A stretch of DNA of 64,000 nucleotides from Iris pallida (Eukaryota > Streptophyta > Magnoliopsida > Asparagales > Iridaceae). Under the pieces are notes generated by a model, which was not told the origin of the DNA, did not search any database, and was given only the letters and a program-made list of their open reading frames with translations. Location: assembly GCA_029216955.1 (NCBI GenBank), contig JANAVB010003400.1, positions 15,791,371 through 15,855,370 on the forward strand, in the 5' to 3' direction. A program made the translations under genes and the position numbers. Positions 1-11,528 of this stretch are shown here, piece after piece; position 1 is the first letter of the stretch, and every line of letters begins with the position of its first letter.

Positions 1-15
1 GTTCACGGCAAGGCA

Positions 16-265
16 CCCTCGTCCCGAGTGTGGACTCTCTGGTGCAAGTATTACATCCTCATCCCGAGTGTGGACTCTCTGATGCAAGTAAATACGACAA
101 ACACCCTCGTCCCGAGTGTGGACTCTCTGGTACAAATGGTCAACCCTCGTCCCGAGTGTGGACTCTCTGGTGCCAATGAACACGACAAACACCCTCGTCC
201 CGAGTGTGGACTCTCTGGTGCAATAGATCAAGACAAACACCCTCGTCCCGAGTGGACTCTCTGGT
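16..265. repeat. Tandem repeat, about six copies, 40-48 bp spacing
   Basis: The core CGTCCCGAGTGTGGACTCTC occurs about six times, at roughly 20, 61, 108, 149, 195 and 242. It is separated by variable spacers, often containing ACGACAAACAC. The last copy lacks four bases. It lies within the minus-strand LTR, so its transcript would carry GAGAGTCCACACTCGGGACG units. Confidence 0.85.
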
Positions 266-1876
266 GCCAAGGAAACAATAACAAGGATTTAGAAGTTCAA
301 TTACACGTATTCGTTCTATGACACGAACCAGTCGAGGTACAAGTAACGACATGGTACAACTCAGTCAAGACCCAAGTAAGGACAACTCTAATATGAACTC
401 ATAAGGTGAACAAGCCTGGCATATCTACACTATCAAGTCATAAAGATAATATACAGACAAGTCAAAGAACTAGTGAACATGGTATGAAGAACATATATAA
501 ATCAAGTCGACTAGAGAACTGATAATAACATATAAATCCATAGAACTAGAGTAACCAAATGATAACCAAGTAATCACAGGAAAAACTATAAGCATAAAAT
601 TAAACTGTAGAGGGAGGCAAGGTATCTTGCCTGGAGGTTGCACGCAGATCCAACAAAATATAGTCAACTGCTAAGCCATAAAGTCCAAATCATCACAACG
701 GTCTCCGAAAGCTGAAATAAATATTGCCAACATTCTCAGAATAGTCAAATTAGCTATGATTTCCTGTCCCTAAGTCCAATTCTGGACACAGGAGCAAAAC
801 GGTAATTTCGGGCTAAAATGGTATCCGTCGTTGGACCCGTTTTGCACCGAAAAGCGTGCTAGTCAATGGTCTCTAAAGTCATCAAACTATATATCTACGA
901 ATTCTTTTTGATGATATGAACCCAACGGTATGTCCAATTGTGGATTCCGGTGGACCGTGCACAAAATCATCCGTTGAATCGGATCGTCGGGCCCACAAAA
1001 CGGCGATCCGATCAACTGTCTCAGAATCGGACCAAACTTGGCATACAGGACCAGAAAAATGATACGGTCCTGTTGGCACAAGTTTCGTCTCGATCTGACG
1101 AGCGTGCACAAAGTAATTGAGAAATTTGCACAGAGGCCGATACGGTGAATTTTGACGGATACGCATCAAATTCGTCGCGCACACGCGACCAATTTGAATT
1201 CCGTCAAAGCCCACACATCCACGAAGCCGTTACGCACCTTTCGATGCTTTAGGTTCGCGACCACGTCGCCTGGTTTGGCGGGACACACGTCGTATCGAAG
1301 GTTTTTATTAAAATTCTACTCTTTTAAAAACTGTTTTTCTCGATTTTTTGAAACTGTTTTCTGGTCACATAGTAGATGAAAATAAAAAGTAAAAAAAGGG
1401 TTCTAATCTCGTATATGTTGTCTGTGATCCTGTTTAGCTAGACTCTCAACTCGGTCGATGGATTGGCAATGAATTGCCTTCCAAGTTCGGGTTTTTACCT
1501 AAAAATCTGACAGTAAGTTATCGTTTCTCTTGCGATGTTCACAAGTATTTTCTGGTCAATTAGCTGTGCTAGAATAAGTTCTAATTGAAGGGAAGCAAAA
1601 TTGGTTATATCTAGATCGTACCAGAGTTTACGGAACTCAAAACGATCGAATGATCGTTGAGATTTCGCGATCCGAAGTTGGTTCCTCGCCCTATACTACT
1701 GCTGTCACTTTTCTCCCCTATTTGTTGTTGCTGTCGGCCGTGGTCATCCTCTGGCGGCTCTCCGGCCGGCGGTGGCCCACGATGGCGCGCGCGGTCGCGG
1801 TGGATCGCCCAGGCAGCAGGGTCGGCGGGGCGTAGGTAAGGGTTTTGGTTGAAGTCGAGAAATCCCTCTCTCATGC

Positions 1877-1890
1877 GTATATAAAGGATG
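1877..1890 (-). promoter_or_regulatory. TATA-like box of the left-edge LTR
   Basis: The minus strand reads CCTTTATATACG just upstream of the GC-rich zone of the LTR. This is the same order (TATA, then GC-rich leader) seen in the LTR at 41296. The plus strand also reads TATATAAAG, so orientation rests on the LTR homology rather than on the box. Confidence 0.35.
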
Positions 1891-2026
1891 GGAGTCGGGT
1901 TTTTTTTCGCTCGGGTTGGGTCGGCTGTTCGGTTATACATTAGAGGGATATATATATATACTAACATAATATCTCCATAAGATCTAAATAAACCCCAATA
2001 TTATCCATTCCTAGTGTAGGCCCTAT

Positions 2027-2411
<385 letters not shown>

Positions 2412-3110
2412 CTATCTATAATAATATTTAATTGACAAAAATAATATAACCAATAATAATAAAATAATATTATATATATAATAACCTCAATAAATAATAA
2501 TAAATATAACGAAATTCAATAAAACAATAATGGCGTATATATACCATTATGCACAGTCTAATAATCCCAAAATGCATAAAGACCCATTTTATACAAGGGT
2601 CAATGAATATCAACTAATAATGATATTTATAATATTTAATTAAGAATACTTAAAAATATTCATTAAATCATTAAAACGAAATACAACACCCTCATATCAA
2701 ATTCCATCAACACGAATATCATTGGACGTGCCGCATGACCTACATAGGCTTGGGCTCAGTTCAGGTCCAGTTCGGGCTAAAATGGTATAACCGAATTTCC
2801 TAAAAATCAAAATATTAATAAATAACTAATTAAATCATTTTAGGGGTTAACTCGCAACTTGGCCTGGTTTTCCTAGTTAAAACACACCTATGGCTCGACA
2901 TTCTCCTACCATGGCTAAACACTAGTCAAAGCACGCGACTACACTATCCGTGTCAAGATTTCTAGTCACCTTGTACTCTAAAACTCAATTATGGCTAAAG
3001 TCATCTACCGAAATAATTAACTAAATAATTACTTATAAAATTCTAAAATCTCCATTTAAATCAAATAAATAATAAAAAATATTTCAAAATTTCCGAGAAT
3101 GGGAGCTACA

Positions 3111-4768
3111 AACATAGCTCTTAGTCAACCCTAGATAGCCCATTGACCCAAATTGACCCCATTGACTTAGTTTGACCAAATAGTTCTAGTTGACTAGAGT
3201 TGACCAAAAGTCAACATTGAGTCAATATGTGACCAATTGACCTAGCTGGACTAGAGTTTGACTTAGTTAACTAAGATTGACCTAGTTGACCAAATCCTAA
3301 ATGTTGACTAGTTTGACCAGAGTTGACTTTGACCTAGATTAGCTAGAAATCATGTAGATTGCATCGTAAACTTTATTTACCTTGTTTTAAACACATTATA
3401 ACTTATATTGCTCTATTTAGGACATTGTGACTCTGATACAGACATCTGATATTATACTACTCTCTTTAGAGTGTCGGGCGAGTACATTTTCTGATAGTTC
3501 TTTCATTTATTTATCGATTACTGTATTTCAGTTCTAGTTAGTTCTATTTGATTCTCTGTTACAAACACGATTTGATATTGCTGGATCCATTTCATGCGAT
3601 ACTCGTTTATTCATGTCTGGCCTCTATTTTTGGAACCACTACTGGCATCACCTACTGGAATCACCCTGGAATCACTTACTGGTATCATTTATGTGCTGGC
3701 TGGACTTGTACTTATTTTCGTGTCGGGATATGGATTCACTTGTACTTGTTGGGTGGGGAAATATTGGAGTAAACATGTGAACATACCTAAATACTGGAAC
3801 CACTCCCTTGGAATTATACTAGAAAGATAGCCATCCCACACTTGGCCGAGTGTGCGATATGTCGTATTATCTACAACCATTTACATGTCGATCTCGGTAT
3901 TTTAAAACACACTGTTAGTATATAGTCTGGACTCACCCTGGAATCATTGATCACTGACTGGACTCACCTTATACTGGACTCATCTTGTGCTGGATTCATC
4001 TGGTATTAGATTTATATTGTCTGGACTCACATTGGGATTTACACTTGACTTACATTGTACTGTCTGGACTTATATCATGTTACTCTAGTTCAACTAGATC
4101 TTATTTTACAGTCTTCCTTGCTATGTTTCTTCTCTTGTTTAGTTACCTTACTTTTCTTGTGCCTTAACTGTTTCTCTACATCACTACCTGTATAAAACTG
4201 CCATGTTCATCAATATAACTGTCTATAACTGTTTGATAGTTCTTTGTCATTTACTTGGAATTTCTAGATGAGTTGTGCTCGTTCCTGTCCTGACTGGACC
4301 TGTTAAAATTAATACTACAGATGCTTGCCCCGAGAACACTTGCCCTACTTACTATAGACCAGGAGATGTTTTAGCTACCTTTGGCCCCGACACTCAGGAG
4401 TGATCAGGAGGCTAGCTAGTAGACTTGCTTTATATTCATGTTTAGAACTTGAATTGTAATAACTTGAGATATTGAGTTTGCATTGAGTTGTTTGAGATAT
4501 TAATATTTAGTAGTTTATATTTATTGTTGTTGTTGTTTAGTCTTTAGTTATAAACTTCTATGTTATCTTATTGTTATTAGGCTGTGATTGAGATTTCATT
4601 ATATCTATACTTTTCCTCCGTTCGGAGTTGAGATTTGATAAGTACATTATATAATTGCATGAGTTATTGATTAGATAGCAACCTAGAACAGCGTTCTACC
4701 GCCAAGACTGCGGCGTAGGCTGGACGTACCCACTTCTCGTGCCCCTACACTGGGTGTGGGTCATGACA
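3111..4768 (+). mobile_element. 3' part of a Gypsy-type LTR (solo or truncated)
   Basis: Colinear with the last part of the LTRs at 46257-50579 and 53248-57582. It has a TTGACC-rich block, then a GTAGATTG block, a GGGCGAGTACATT block and a TGTCCTGACTGGACC block. It ends with GCGTTCTACCG and GGGTCATGACA (last base 4768). The usual primer-site block that follows the 5' LTRs of related elements is absent after 4768, so this is a solo LTR or a 3' LTR. Its 5' part is separated from it by the minus-strand LTR at 1-3110, which seems to have inserted here. Confidence 0.65.
3120..3335. promoter_or_regulatory. Cluster of TTGAC (W-box-like) words in an LTR
   Basis: About fifteen TTGAC words on the plus strand, plus GTCAA on the other strand, occur in some 215 bp. 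TTGAC(C/T) is the core site of plant WRKY factors. The same block recurs at 49255-49380 and 56225-56345. Function in transcription is inferred only. Confidence 0.5.
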
Positions 4769-4771
4769 ATA

Positions 4772-5017
4772 TGCCAACACACAAAATATACAGAAGTTTA
4801 CTAGTGTTTTTAACATAGTTCCATAAAGTTCAAGAGAGCAGAGAAGAGAGAACCTTATATAGGCCCGAGTCGCAAAGTGCGCCAACAAAACGCCATATTA
4901 CGCCTCATGAGTCCGAGTCCGTGTCCGAGTCCGAGTCGCTAAGTCCCTACGGGGCTTAGCTCCATTGGAAATTAATTTCCAAGATCAAAAAGCATGAATG
5001 CTTTCATTGTTGATTTA
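4772..5017 (-). mobile_element. Copia LTR, left fragment (split by Harbinger)
   Basis: Reverse complement of a Ty1/Copia-type LTR related to the one at 10373. The shared stretch includes the AGCTAAGCCCC block, repeated GACTCGGACTCGG and the GGCGCACTTTG block. A TATA-like CTATATAAGG on the minus strand lies near 4855. The LTR continues at 10195-10359 beyond the Harbinger insertion. The exact left end, called at TGCCAAC, is uncertain and no TSD was found for this LTR. Confidence 0.6.
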
Positions 5018-5029
5018 GGGCCTGTTTCG
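5018..5029 (+). repeat. Harbinger left terminal inverted repeat
   Basis: GGGCCTGTTTCG matches the right terminus at 11 of 12 positions. It directly follows TTA. Confidence 0.85.
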
Positions 5030-5349
5030 TTCGATGTAGGTGCATGAAAGTGTGAAAGTGGCACTTTCATGAAGGTGTAACTCATTCCACTTACAATACA
5101 TTCCACTTTCCAAAAAGTGTTTGGATACAAAGGTTTTTGTCCTCCCGCAAGTGAAGACTTACAATGTAGTTTGTTTGGATGACCACTTGAAAGTGGCTTT
5201 GTAAACTTGGACATGGACTTGCTGTGTTTGGTTAGGACATTGCAAGTGATATAATCACCCTAATGAAGAATGGTATGGTTACCAAAACATAAATATTTCC
5301 ACAACTGAAAACTGAATTTGGCAACAGAGAAGGGTTTGACAACTGAAAA

Positions 5350-5850
5350 ATAATATGATACATGTTCCCAGCAAGATGACATGTTTCCAGCAAACTGATA
5401 TATAATTTTGCAAGATTACATGTTCCCAGCAAATATGATACATGTTCCCAGCAAATATGATACATGTTCCCAGCAAGATGACATGTTTCCAGCAAATATG
5501 ATACATGTTCCCAGCAAATTTGATACATATTTCCAGCAAGATGACATGTTCCCAGCAAGATGACATGTTCCCAGCAAATTGATATATAATTTTGCAAGAT
5601 TACATGTTCCCAGCAAATATGATACATGTTCCCAGCAAATATGATACATGTTCCCATAAATTGACACATGTTCCCAGCAAACTGATATATAATTTTGCAA
5701 GATTACATGTTCCCAGCAAATATGATACATGTTCCCATCAAATATGATACATGTTCCCAGCAAATATGATACATGTTTCCAGCAAATATGATATGTTCCC
5801 AGCAAGACGACATGTTCCTAGCAAGATGACATGTTCCCAGCAATATGATA
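5350..5850. repeat. 22-bp minisatellite inside Harbinger left end
   Basis: About 21 copies of a unit with core CATGTTCCCAGCAA, mostly 22 bp with a 19-bp variant. A higher-order block beginning ACTGATATATAATTTTGC recurs three times (about 5393, 5576, 5682). Three more core units lie near the other end of the element (about 9540-9600), and two inverted ones at about 6285-6316. Minus-strand reading frames here, rich in CWEHV-type words, are a by-product of the repeat. Confidence 0.93.
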
Positions 5851-6537
5851 CAACCTCATATCTTTCCTGACTCATAGCTCATGCAGGGACCCATGAAAGG
5901 CTCAGAGTATGAAAACTGATGGCATTCAAACTTGTTCAATAAGGACATTATGGGCTCAGAATTAAGATAAATCTTCTTCAAATAATATCATCATATGAAG
6001 AACATATCAAAAATAAAAATTCCTGAGTACTCAAAAATTGCTGCATATGAAAACTTCTGGCCAACCCATCACTCCAGAAAACTTATCAAAAATAAAAATT
6101 CCTGAGTACTCATTCAAACTTGTTCAATGACATTATGGGCTCAGAATTTAGCCAAAACTTCTTCAAAATATAGTTAAAAACATACATAAAATAGACAACA
6201 TAATGGGGCTCAGAATTTGGCAACCTGTCATGTGCAGATAGGGCATGTTTGCTTCGTTGTCATGTGCAGAAATTGACACATGTATCATATTTGCTGGAAA
6301 CATGTCATCTTGCTGGTATCTCCTACTGGCCAACCCATACATGTACAGAAATTGACACATGTATCAGTGAGAATTGAAGTGATACTCGAACTGGTACTCA
6401 AAAGTGAAAGAAATATCATTATTTGTTTCACAATGAAACACAAGTCATAGCCCATAATTCATTCTTATCATAGCCCATATATAAGAAAGGAAGAGCAAGT
6501 TATACTGCAGTAGGCCAGTAGGAGATATGGAAACTCA

Positions 6538-7689
6538 TCACAGCCCATATAAGATTACAAAAAACTGAAACTCATCAGTATTCCAAAGACTAAAATTGAA
6601 TCCGGTACAAAGTGCCTCAGCCATGGAATTAACATTCCCCACCAATTGAGTCATTCCCTCATTTCCCATGTTAGCCTCTATACGACGTTTTCCTCCCGTG
6701 GATTTCATAGATTGGAAAGTCACAGCATTGTGGTGTGAGCCACTAGTAGGAGGAGTATCTACTTCGACGTATTCTCTTGGTCCCCATTTTACATTGTTAT
6801 CCTTCGTACGGTCCCATCTTGCATAGTCATCTCCACATACAATTTGCAGTAAATCAAAGTTCCTAATTGGGACGTTCACCCATTGGGATAGTTTGGATTT
6901 TGCCTACGCAAATAATAATAAATATTCAGTTATATTCAGATCTGAAAATAATTAATTTCCAGATATATTTAGATCTAAAGTCAAAATCAGATTGGTAACA
7001 TTTACCTTCTTAAGGTGTGTATCCTCGTCCATAGTCACCATCCTTTGATCTTCATCCCATCCGGCCCCCATAAAATCTTTGGCCTTCATAATATCTAGCC
7101 ACTTGGACTTCCAACTGCACAAATGATTGGTAACATTGCTAACGCTATAGGAAGTACCAAACTTTGTATTCACCATATTGGCCGCAAGTATGTAGGAACT
7201 ATTTTTGAAAGCTTTGTCACATTTTATTCCCTCTTCGGCCTCCCTAGCAAGAATCTTTAGAAGCTCATCAGTATGTTCATCCTCCCAACGCTTATTGGGC
7301 GTTCCTCCCCCTTCCTTTTGAACATTCTTACACGAACTATTCGATGGCTTCTTTGGCTTGTTCTTTTGAGGAGATTCAGCTTGGTCCTCATTAAGTCCTT
7401 GTGGAATAGATCCTTGACTAACCACAAAGGAATATGAATCCATAAAAGGATCAATATTGCCACTCCAATTTATGTCGGGCATTGATTGTGTCACACTTGA
7501 GGTTACAAGTGGACGAATGGGACTTGGTTGTGTCACCCTTTCTTGTACCCCTCCAGTTTCGTGCCCTTCACTTCCTGTACTAGTACCCAACGACCTCCTC
7601 TTTGATTGAGGAGGTACAAAAGGGCTGCCTACATGGGATTGGAAGTGTCGGTAGTTGGGAAAGTTGTCTCCCATCTCACCTGTTGACAT
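6538..7689 (-). CDS. Harbinger Myb/SANT-like DNA-binding protein (ORF2), intact
   Basis: Two exons, 7689-7006 and 6903-6538, join in frame across a 102-bp intron with GT and AG ends (7005 to 6904). The product is 349 aa. A Ser/Pro/Gln-rich N-terminus is followed by a basic KNKPKKP patch (residues 109-115) that could be a nuclear localisation signal. A Myb/SANT-like trihelix domain follows at about residues 134-240, starting RWEDEHTDELLK, with tryptophans at WKSKW and W211. In PIF/Harbinger elements the equivalent protein binds the transposon ends and helps bring the transposase into the nucleus. The start at 7689 is the first ATG of the frame. It is transcribed in the same direction as the transposase gene, with about 180 bp between them. 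Splice sites are predicted by eye; no transcript evidence is available. Confidence 0.85.
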
Positions 7690-7869
7690 TTAGAATAAAA
7701 TTTGTTGCAAAAGCGTACATAATATATATTTCTTTTAGTAAAAGGACACATTACAATCTGATCAGGCATATTCCAAAAATATCATATAAGATATGCCAAA
7801 AATATCAAAAAACTGCTACTAACATCAATTCAAACTAACAAAAAACTGCTTCAACCTATGCCAGACATA

Positions 7870-9268
7870 TTATACCCTACCATGTCCAGTACAGTAGTCA
7901 TGCCACATGTGTTGTGCAATCTGATCACGCATGTCCTCCCATGCCTTCTTCACATTCCGTTGGACTTGCGTACTATTTTGGAAGAATTGTTCATACTCGA
8001 ACAAATTGTCTTCCATAACTTCCACCTCACCTAAGGACGGTTCATCAACAACTAACTCGTCTTTAGGGTCAACTCCAAGTATGTAGTTGTGCAGCACACA
8101 ACAAGCAAGTACAATATCAACTTGTGTATCAAAGTCATGGAACTTCTTCTCCCCTAGGATGCAAAACCTGTTCTTCAGGGTGGCAAATGCACATTCAATT
8201 TTGCTACACAACTTAGAATGCCTATGGTTGAAAAGTTCCTTCGTATTGGTAGGGTGATGATCCTTCTTAGGATTGAAGTAGTACCTAACTCCACGATAAG
8301 GGGCAATAAACCCCGACATTATGGTGTAGCCAGCATCAGCCAAGTAATACTTCCCTATACGTAAAGAAGTGACATACAAGCAATTGTAAGATTAATTTTT
8401 TGTTAATCGTTACAAGCTATAGGCATAAAAGTTAGATTATATACCTGTTATGACCTTTAGGTCATGTGGAGATGGCCTAGAAAGGGCATCCTTTAAAATT
8501 GTCATATCATTAGCACAACCTTCCCACCCTGCTAGGATATACGTAAATTTCTTGTTGAGAGTACAACCCGCTAACACATTTTGTGTTACTTGTTTTCTAC
8601 CCCTAAACCTCGCTACTATAGCGGCTGGGAGGGTGGCTTGGATGTGGGTGACATCTATCATCCCTATACAATCCTACAGTTCAATAAAATGCATATTTAA
8701 CGTATAATATTATTAGGTTATATAATACAATCTTAATTTATAGAAAAAATAGTTTTACCTCAAAATACGGATACCATTCTGCTGAATTTAGTATCTCCGT
8801 CGAAGTGTCAGACCCTGCTTGCTTCACAAATCGTTCTTGAATAGAACAGATTGCACCTAGGACTTTATTAAAATACCTAGAAACAGTCTCTCCGGATCGA
8901 ATGAATTCAATGTCGCATACTCTATTTTTTGCCTTATGTCCCAATATGTAAAGGAATATGGCTAGTTGTTCTTCCACACAAACAGATCGCGTATCATGGA
9001 GCGACCCATTGGAACGAAAAATATTTGCGAGACTGTAGAAAGCAACACTACTCATCCTTAGATAATGGACACAATTATAGTGTCCTGCCGTCAAAATTCG
9101 ATACATGTGTGCTTGCCTCCACTGTTCTCTAATTAGGGAGGGTTCCCTTGCAATGTCTTGTCGGTCATTGCCCTCATTTTCCATTAAATTCATAAATATA
9201 GTTACAACAGTAAGTATACTAGCGACTGCGGCATTTAGTAACGGATCATTGGGATTCGACAAATCCAT
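7870..9268 (-). CDS. PIF/Harbinger transposase (DDE), intact
   Basis: Three exons, 9268-8759, 8673-8445 and 8354-7870, join through GT-AG introns of 85 and 90 bp into one open frame of 407 aa, the usual size of the family. The DDE triad is visible: D177 in the IDVTHI motif (many relatives have IDGTHI), D253 in YYLADAGY and E300 in SKIECAF. The family words QNVLAGC, YILAGWEG and APYRG are also present, as is the C-terminal CVLHNYI motif. The enzyme would cut and paste the surrounding element at TTA-type targets in the nucleus. The start is the first ATG, with MDLSNPNDP following. All three catalytic residues and both introns are preserved and I see no stop or frameshift, so the gene may still be functional. 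Intron boundaries are inferred from frame and consensus. Confidence 0.9.
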
Positions 9269-9319
9269 CTACATGAAAACCACATTGTAATCATATATCA
9301 TGTTATTAAACAAACAATC

Positions 9320-9344
9320 CATTATATATATATATATATATATA
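9320..9344. repeat. Short TA microsatellite in Harbinger
   Basis: A (TA)n run of about 25 bp upstream of the transposase start. Confidence 0.9.
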
Positions 9345-9611
9345 ACAGACAGATCAGCATAAATGTTTATAATATAAATATAAACAAAATAATATTCTAC
9401 ATCTAGATCTAGTGTGTAGAACAAAATAATATTGTAAATCTAGAAAGGGCAAAGTAAACAGATATAAAAATATCACAAATCTACACATTTGCAGGAAAGA
9501 AAAGTATGACAACAAAATCTGATCACGATTTGCAGGAATATGACATGTTCCCAGCAATATGACATGTTCCCAGCAACATATTCCCAGCAATATGATACAA
9601 TAACTGATCAC

Positions 9612-10182
9612 GCATGTTGTTAAATTTCTTAAAAAATTATTCGATTTGGAACAAAAACGGCAGATTTATAACAAAAAATGGCAAAAATAAGCAAAAATAA
9701 GAAGAAATGACAGATCTACTATTTTCGAAGAAGAAATAAGAAGAAATAAGAAGAAAATGATAGATCTACTATTTTCAAAAATAAGCAAAAATAGGAAGAA
9801 ATGACAGATCTATAAGAAAATTAGTAGATCCGGAGAAAAATCACTCCATCCATCTACAAAGATATCCAAAAAATTGTGTCAAATAAACAGAAAAGGGTTA
9901 AAATAGAGGTTTACACTGCAGAAGAATAGCGGAAGAGCGGTAATCAGACCCTATTTTTGGAGAGCACTTCCTTCTCCAGAATTTTCCACTCTCTCCTCCA
10001 CTTTCACTGGACTTCAACCCAAAAATGTCTGGATCTCAAATATGGCTTTTCTGTTGGAGACAGGAACTGTGTCCCATCACTGGACTTTCAAGTATTAAAG
10101 CAAACCAACCAAACACATAAACTCGGTCCAAATCACCTGAGTTGCAACAAAATCAACCCACTTTCAGCCCACTTTTATCATA
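9612..10182. other. Harbinger non-coding right end
   Basis: A-rich sequence with repeated words such as AAGAAATGACAGATCTACTA (about 9703-9806), followed by a stretch with several GTTGCAAC- and CACTTT-like words near the terminus. It lies upstream of the transposase start and so may hold its promoter. No gene seen. Confidence 0.5.
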
Positions 10183-10194
10183 CCAAACAGGCCC
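10183..10194 (-). repeat. Harbinger right terminal inverted repeat
   Basis: CCAAACAGGCCC, the complement of the left terminus with one difference, directly followed by TTA. Confidence 0.85.
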
Positions 10195-10359
10195 TTAGCA
10201 TTTTTTCCATTAGAAAAATATTTCCACATGGCACACCCATGTGCACCTCCACACCACATGTGCATCTCTAAACAATGATAGCTATTATATAGGGATACAA
10301 CTCATTTGGCCTAGTCGATGTGGGACTAAACTTTCTAATAAAAAGGCCAAACTCCAACA
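10195..10359 (-). mobile_element. Copia LTR, right fragment (split by Harbinger)
   Basis: The other piece of the LTR at 4772-5017. On the minus strand it starts TGTTGGAG at 10359 and contains AGTTTAGTCCCACATCG, which is also present near the start of the LTR at 10373. It reads opposite to that neighbour. Confidence 0.65.
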
Positions 10360-10372
10360 GTAGACAAGATAT

Positions 10373-11506
10373 TGTTGGTGCTTTCTTTACATGGAGAGAG
10401 CTTGCTCTCAACATGACTTGTAAAAGTTTAGTCCCACATCGGAAATGCACCATGAGTTATCTCAACATATATACTTGGTTATGTTGTTGAGAGATGCACA
10501 TGGGGTGGTGACCCTAAGGAGGGAACCATGTGGGTGATTTTACTATGAGGTAAGAATAAGGCTCCAAGGATTAAGTATTAATGCTTTTGTCATTCTCTTT
10601 GATTAATTCCATTTGGAGCTAAGCCCCAAAGGGGCTTAGCGACTCGGACTCGGACTAGGGCTCCGGCTCGGGCTCGGGCTCATGGGCTCATGAGACGTAA
10701 TGTGGCATTTTGTTAGCGCACTTTGCACTTAGCACGTCAGCAGTCATGCGGCTCATATGCGGCCATGCGGTCTCATGCGACTCATACGACACTTGTGGCT
10801 ATACGGCACTTGTGGCCATGCGGCCAGGCTGCTGCTGCTGCTGCCGCATGGAGGGCTCCGCTGACTGTGCATACTACAAGTCAGTTATGGAAAGACTGAT
10901 TCAATGCGATTAATTCAGATCCAATTTTTGAGGGATTTGATTCAATCTTTCCAAAAGATTTGAATTAAATTCGTTGCTATCTTTGTGGGATTTGATTCAA
11001 TCTTTCCATAACTGAAGGGACGGCTAGGGTGTCCACCCTCTCTCTATATATACTCTCTTCTGGCCTCCTTTGTGGGGTACTACGAATTTTATAAGTCAGA
11101 AGAGAGAGAGAGAGAGGAAGCTGTTGCCGCCATTGCCAGTCCATCCGAGGAGTCAGAACAGAGGTGACTTCGAGCGTTCCACAAGTTCTTCAACTTGCTG
11201 GTTCCTGGAAGCAATTCGTGTGGGGCGAATCTTGCTTTGAGCAATGGTGTTTTGACACCCCAGCAACTTTTCTTTATCTCATCTTTCTCTAGATTATTTT
11301 AACTCGTTCTGTCCCAATTGCAACACGTTTGCAAGAAAGAACGAGAGATCTTCTCTTCTCTGTTTCCCTCCTTTATTTTGTAATCTGGCTATTTGGTTTT
11401 TTGTATCATCGTAGATCTTGAGTTTGATCACTGCAAAGATTTTGTGTGACTCTCAGATCTTGATTGCATCAGTTTTTCATCTTTGGTCAAGCCCCGGGAC
11501 TAACAA
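10373..11506 (+). repeat. Copia 5' LTR
   Basis: 1134 bp, beginning TGTTGGTG and ending GGGACTAACA. It matches 16519-17241 joined to 29182-29607. Repeated GATTTGATTCAATCTTTCC words occur in its middle. Confidence 0.92.
11044..11053 (+). promoter_or_regulatory. TATA box of the Copia 5' LTR
   Basis: CTATATATAC preceded by a CT-rich run, about 460 bp before the LTR end. The same box lies at about 17202 in the 3' LTR. Confidence 0.55.
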
Positions 11507-11520
11507 TCTCAAAGCAAGAT
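11507..11520 (+). other. Copia primer-binding site (degenerate)
   Basis: Directly after the LTR, ATCTCAAAGCAAG resembles the TATCAGAGCAAG-type site (initiator Met tRNA) common in plant Copia elements, but with changes. Confidence 0.4.
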
Positions 11521-11528
11521 CCTTGTAG

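Larger units (their letters stand above)
5018..10194 (-). mobile_element. Complete PIF/Harbinger DNA transposon, two genes
   Basis: Bounded by TSD TTA at 5015-5017 and 10195-10197, the target preferred by the PIF/Harbinger superfamily. The termini are inverted: GGGCCTGTTTCG on the left and the complement of CCAAACAGGCCC on the right. Both ends carry further AAAGTGG-type subterminal words. Inside, on the minus strand, lie a spliced DDE transposase gene (7870-9268) and a spliced Myb/SANT-like gene (6538-7689), the usual two-gene layout of the superfamily. Both frames are open after intron removal, and both the TSD and termini are preserved, so this may be a recently active autonomous copy. It interrupts the minus-strand Copia LTR. 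Confidence 0.93.

Noticed and set aside
5232..5805. Minus-strand frames of 95-145 codons rich in CWEHV and CIIFAGN words
   Set aside because: Produced by the 22-bp minisatellite; repeat length and frame vary together and no start or domain supports a gene.
5350..5850. CRISPR-like appearance of regularly spaced repeats
   Set aside because: Units are directly adjacent without unique spacers, in a plant transposon.
4768..10364. TSD for the minus-strand Copia LTR
   Set aside because: The five bases on each side (CAATA and GTAGA) do not match, so its outer limits are left uncertain.
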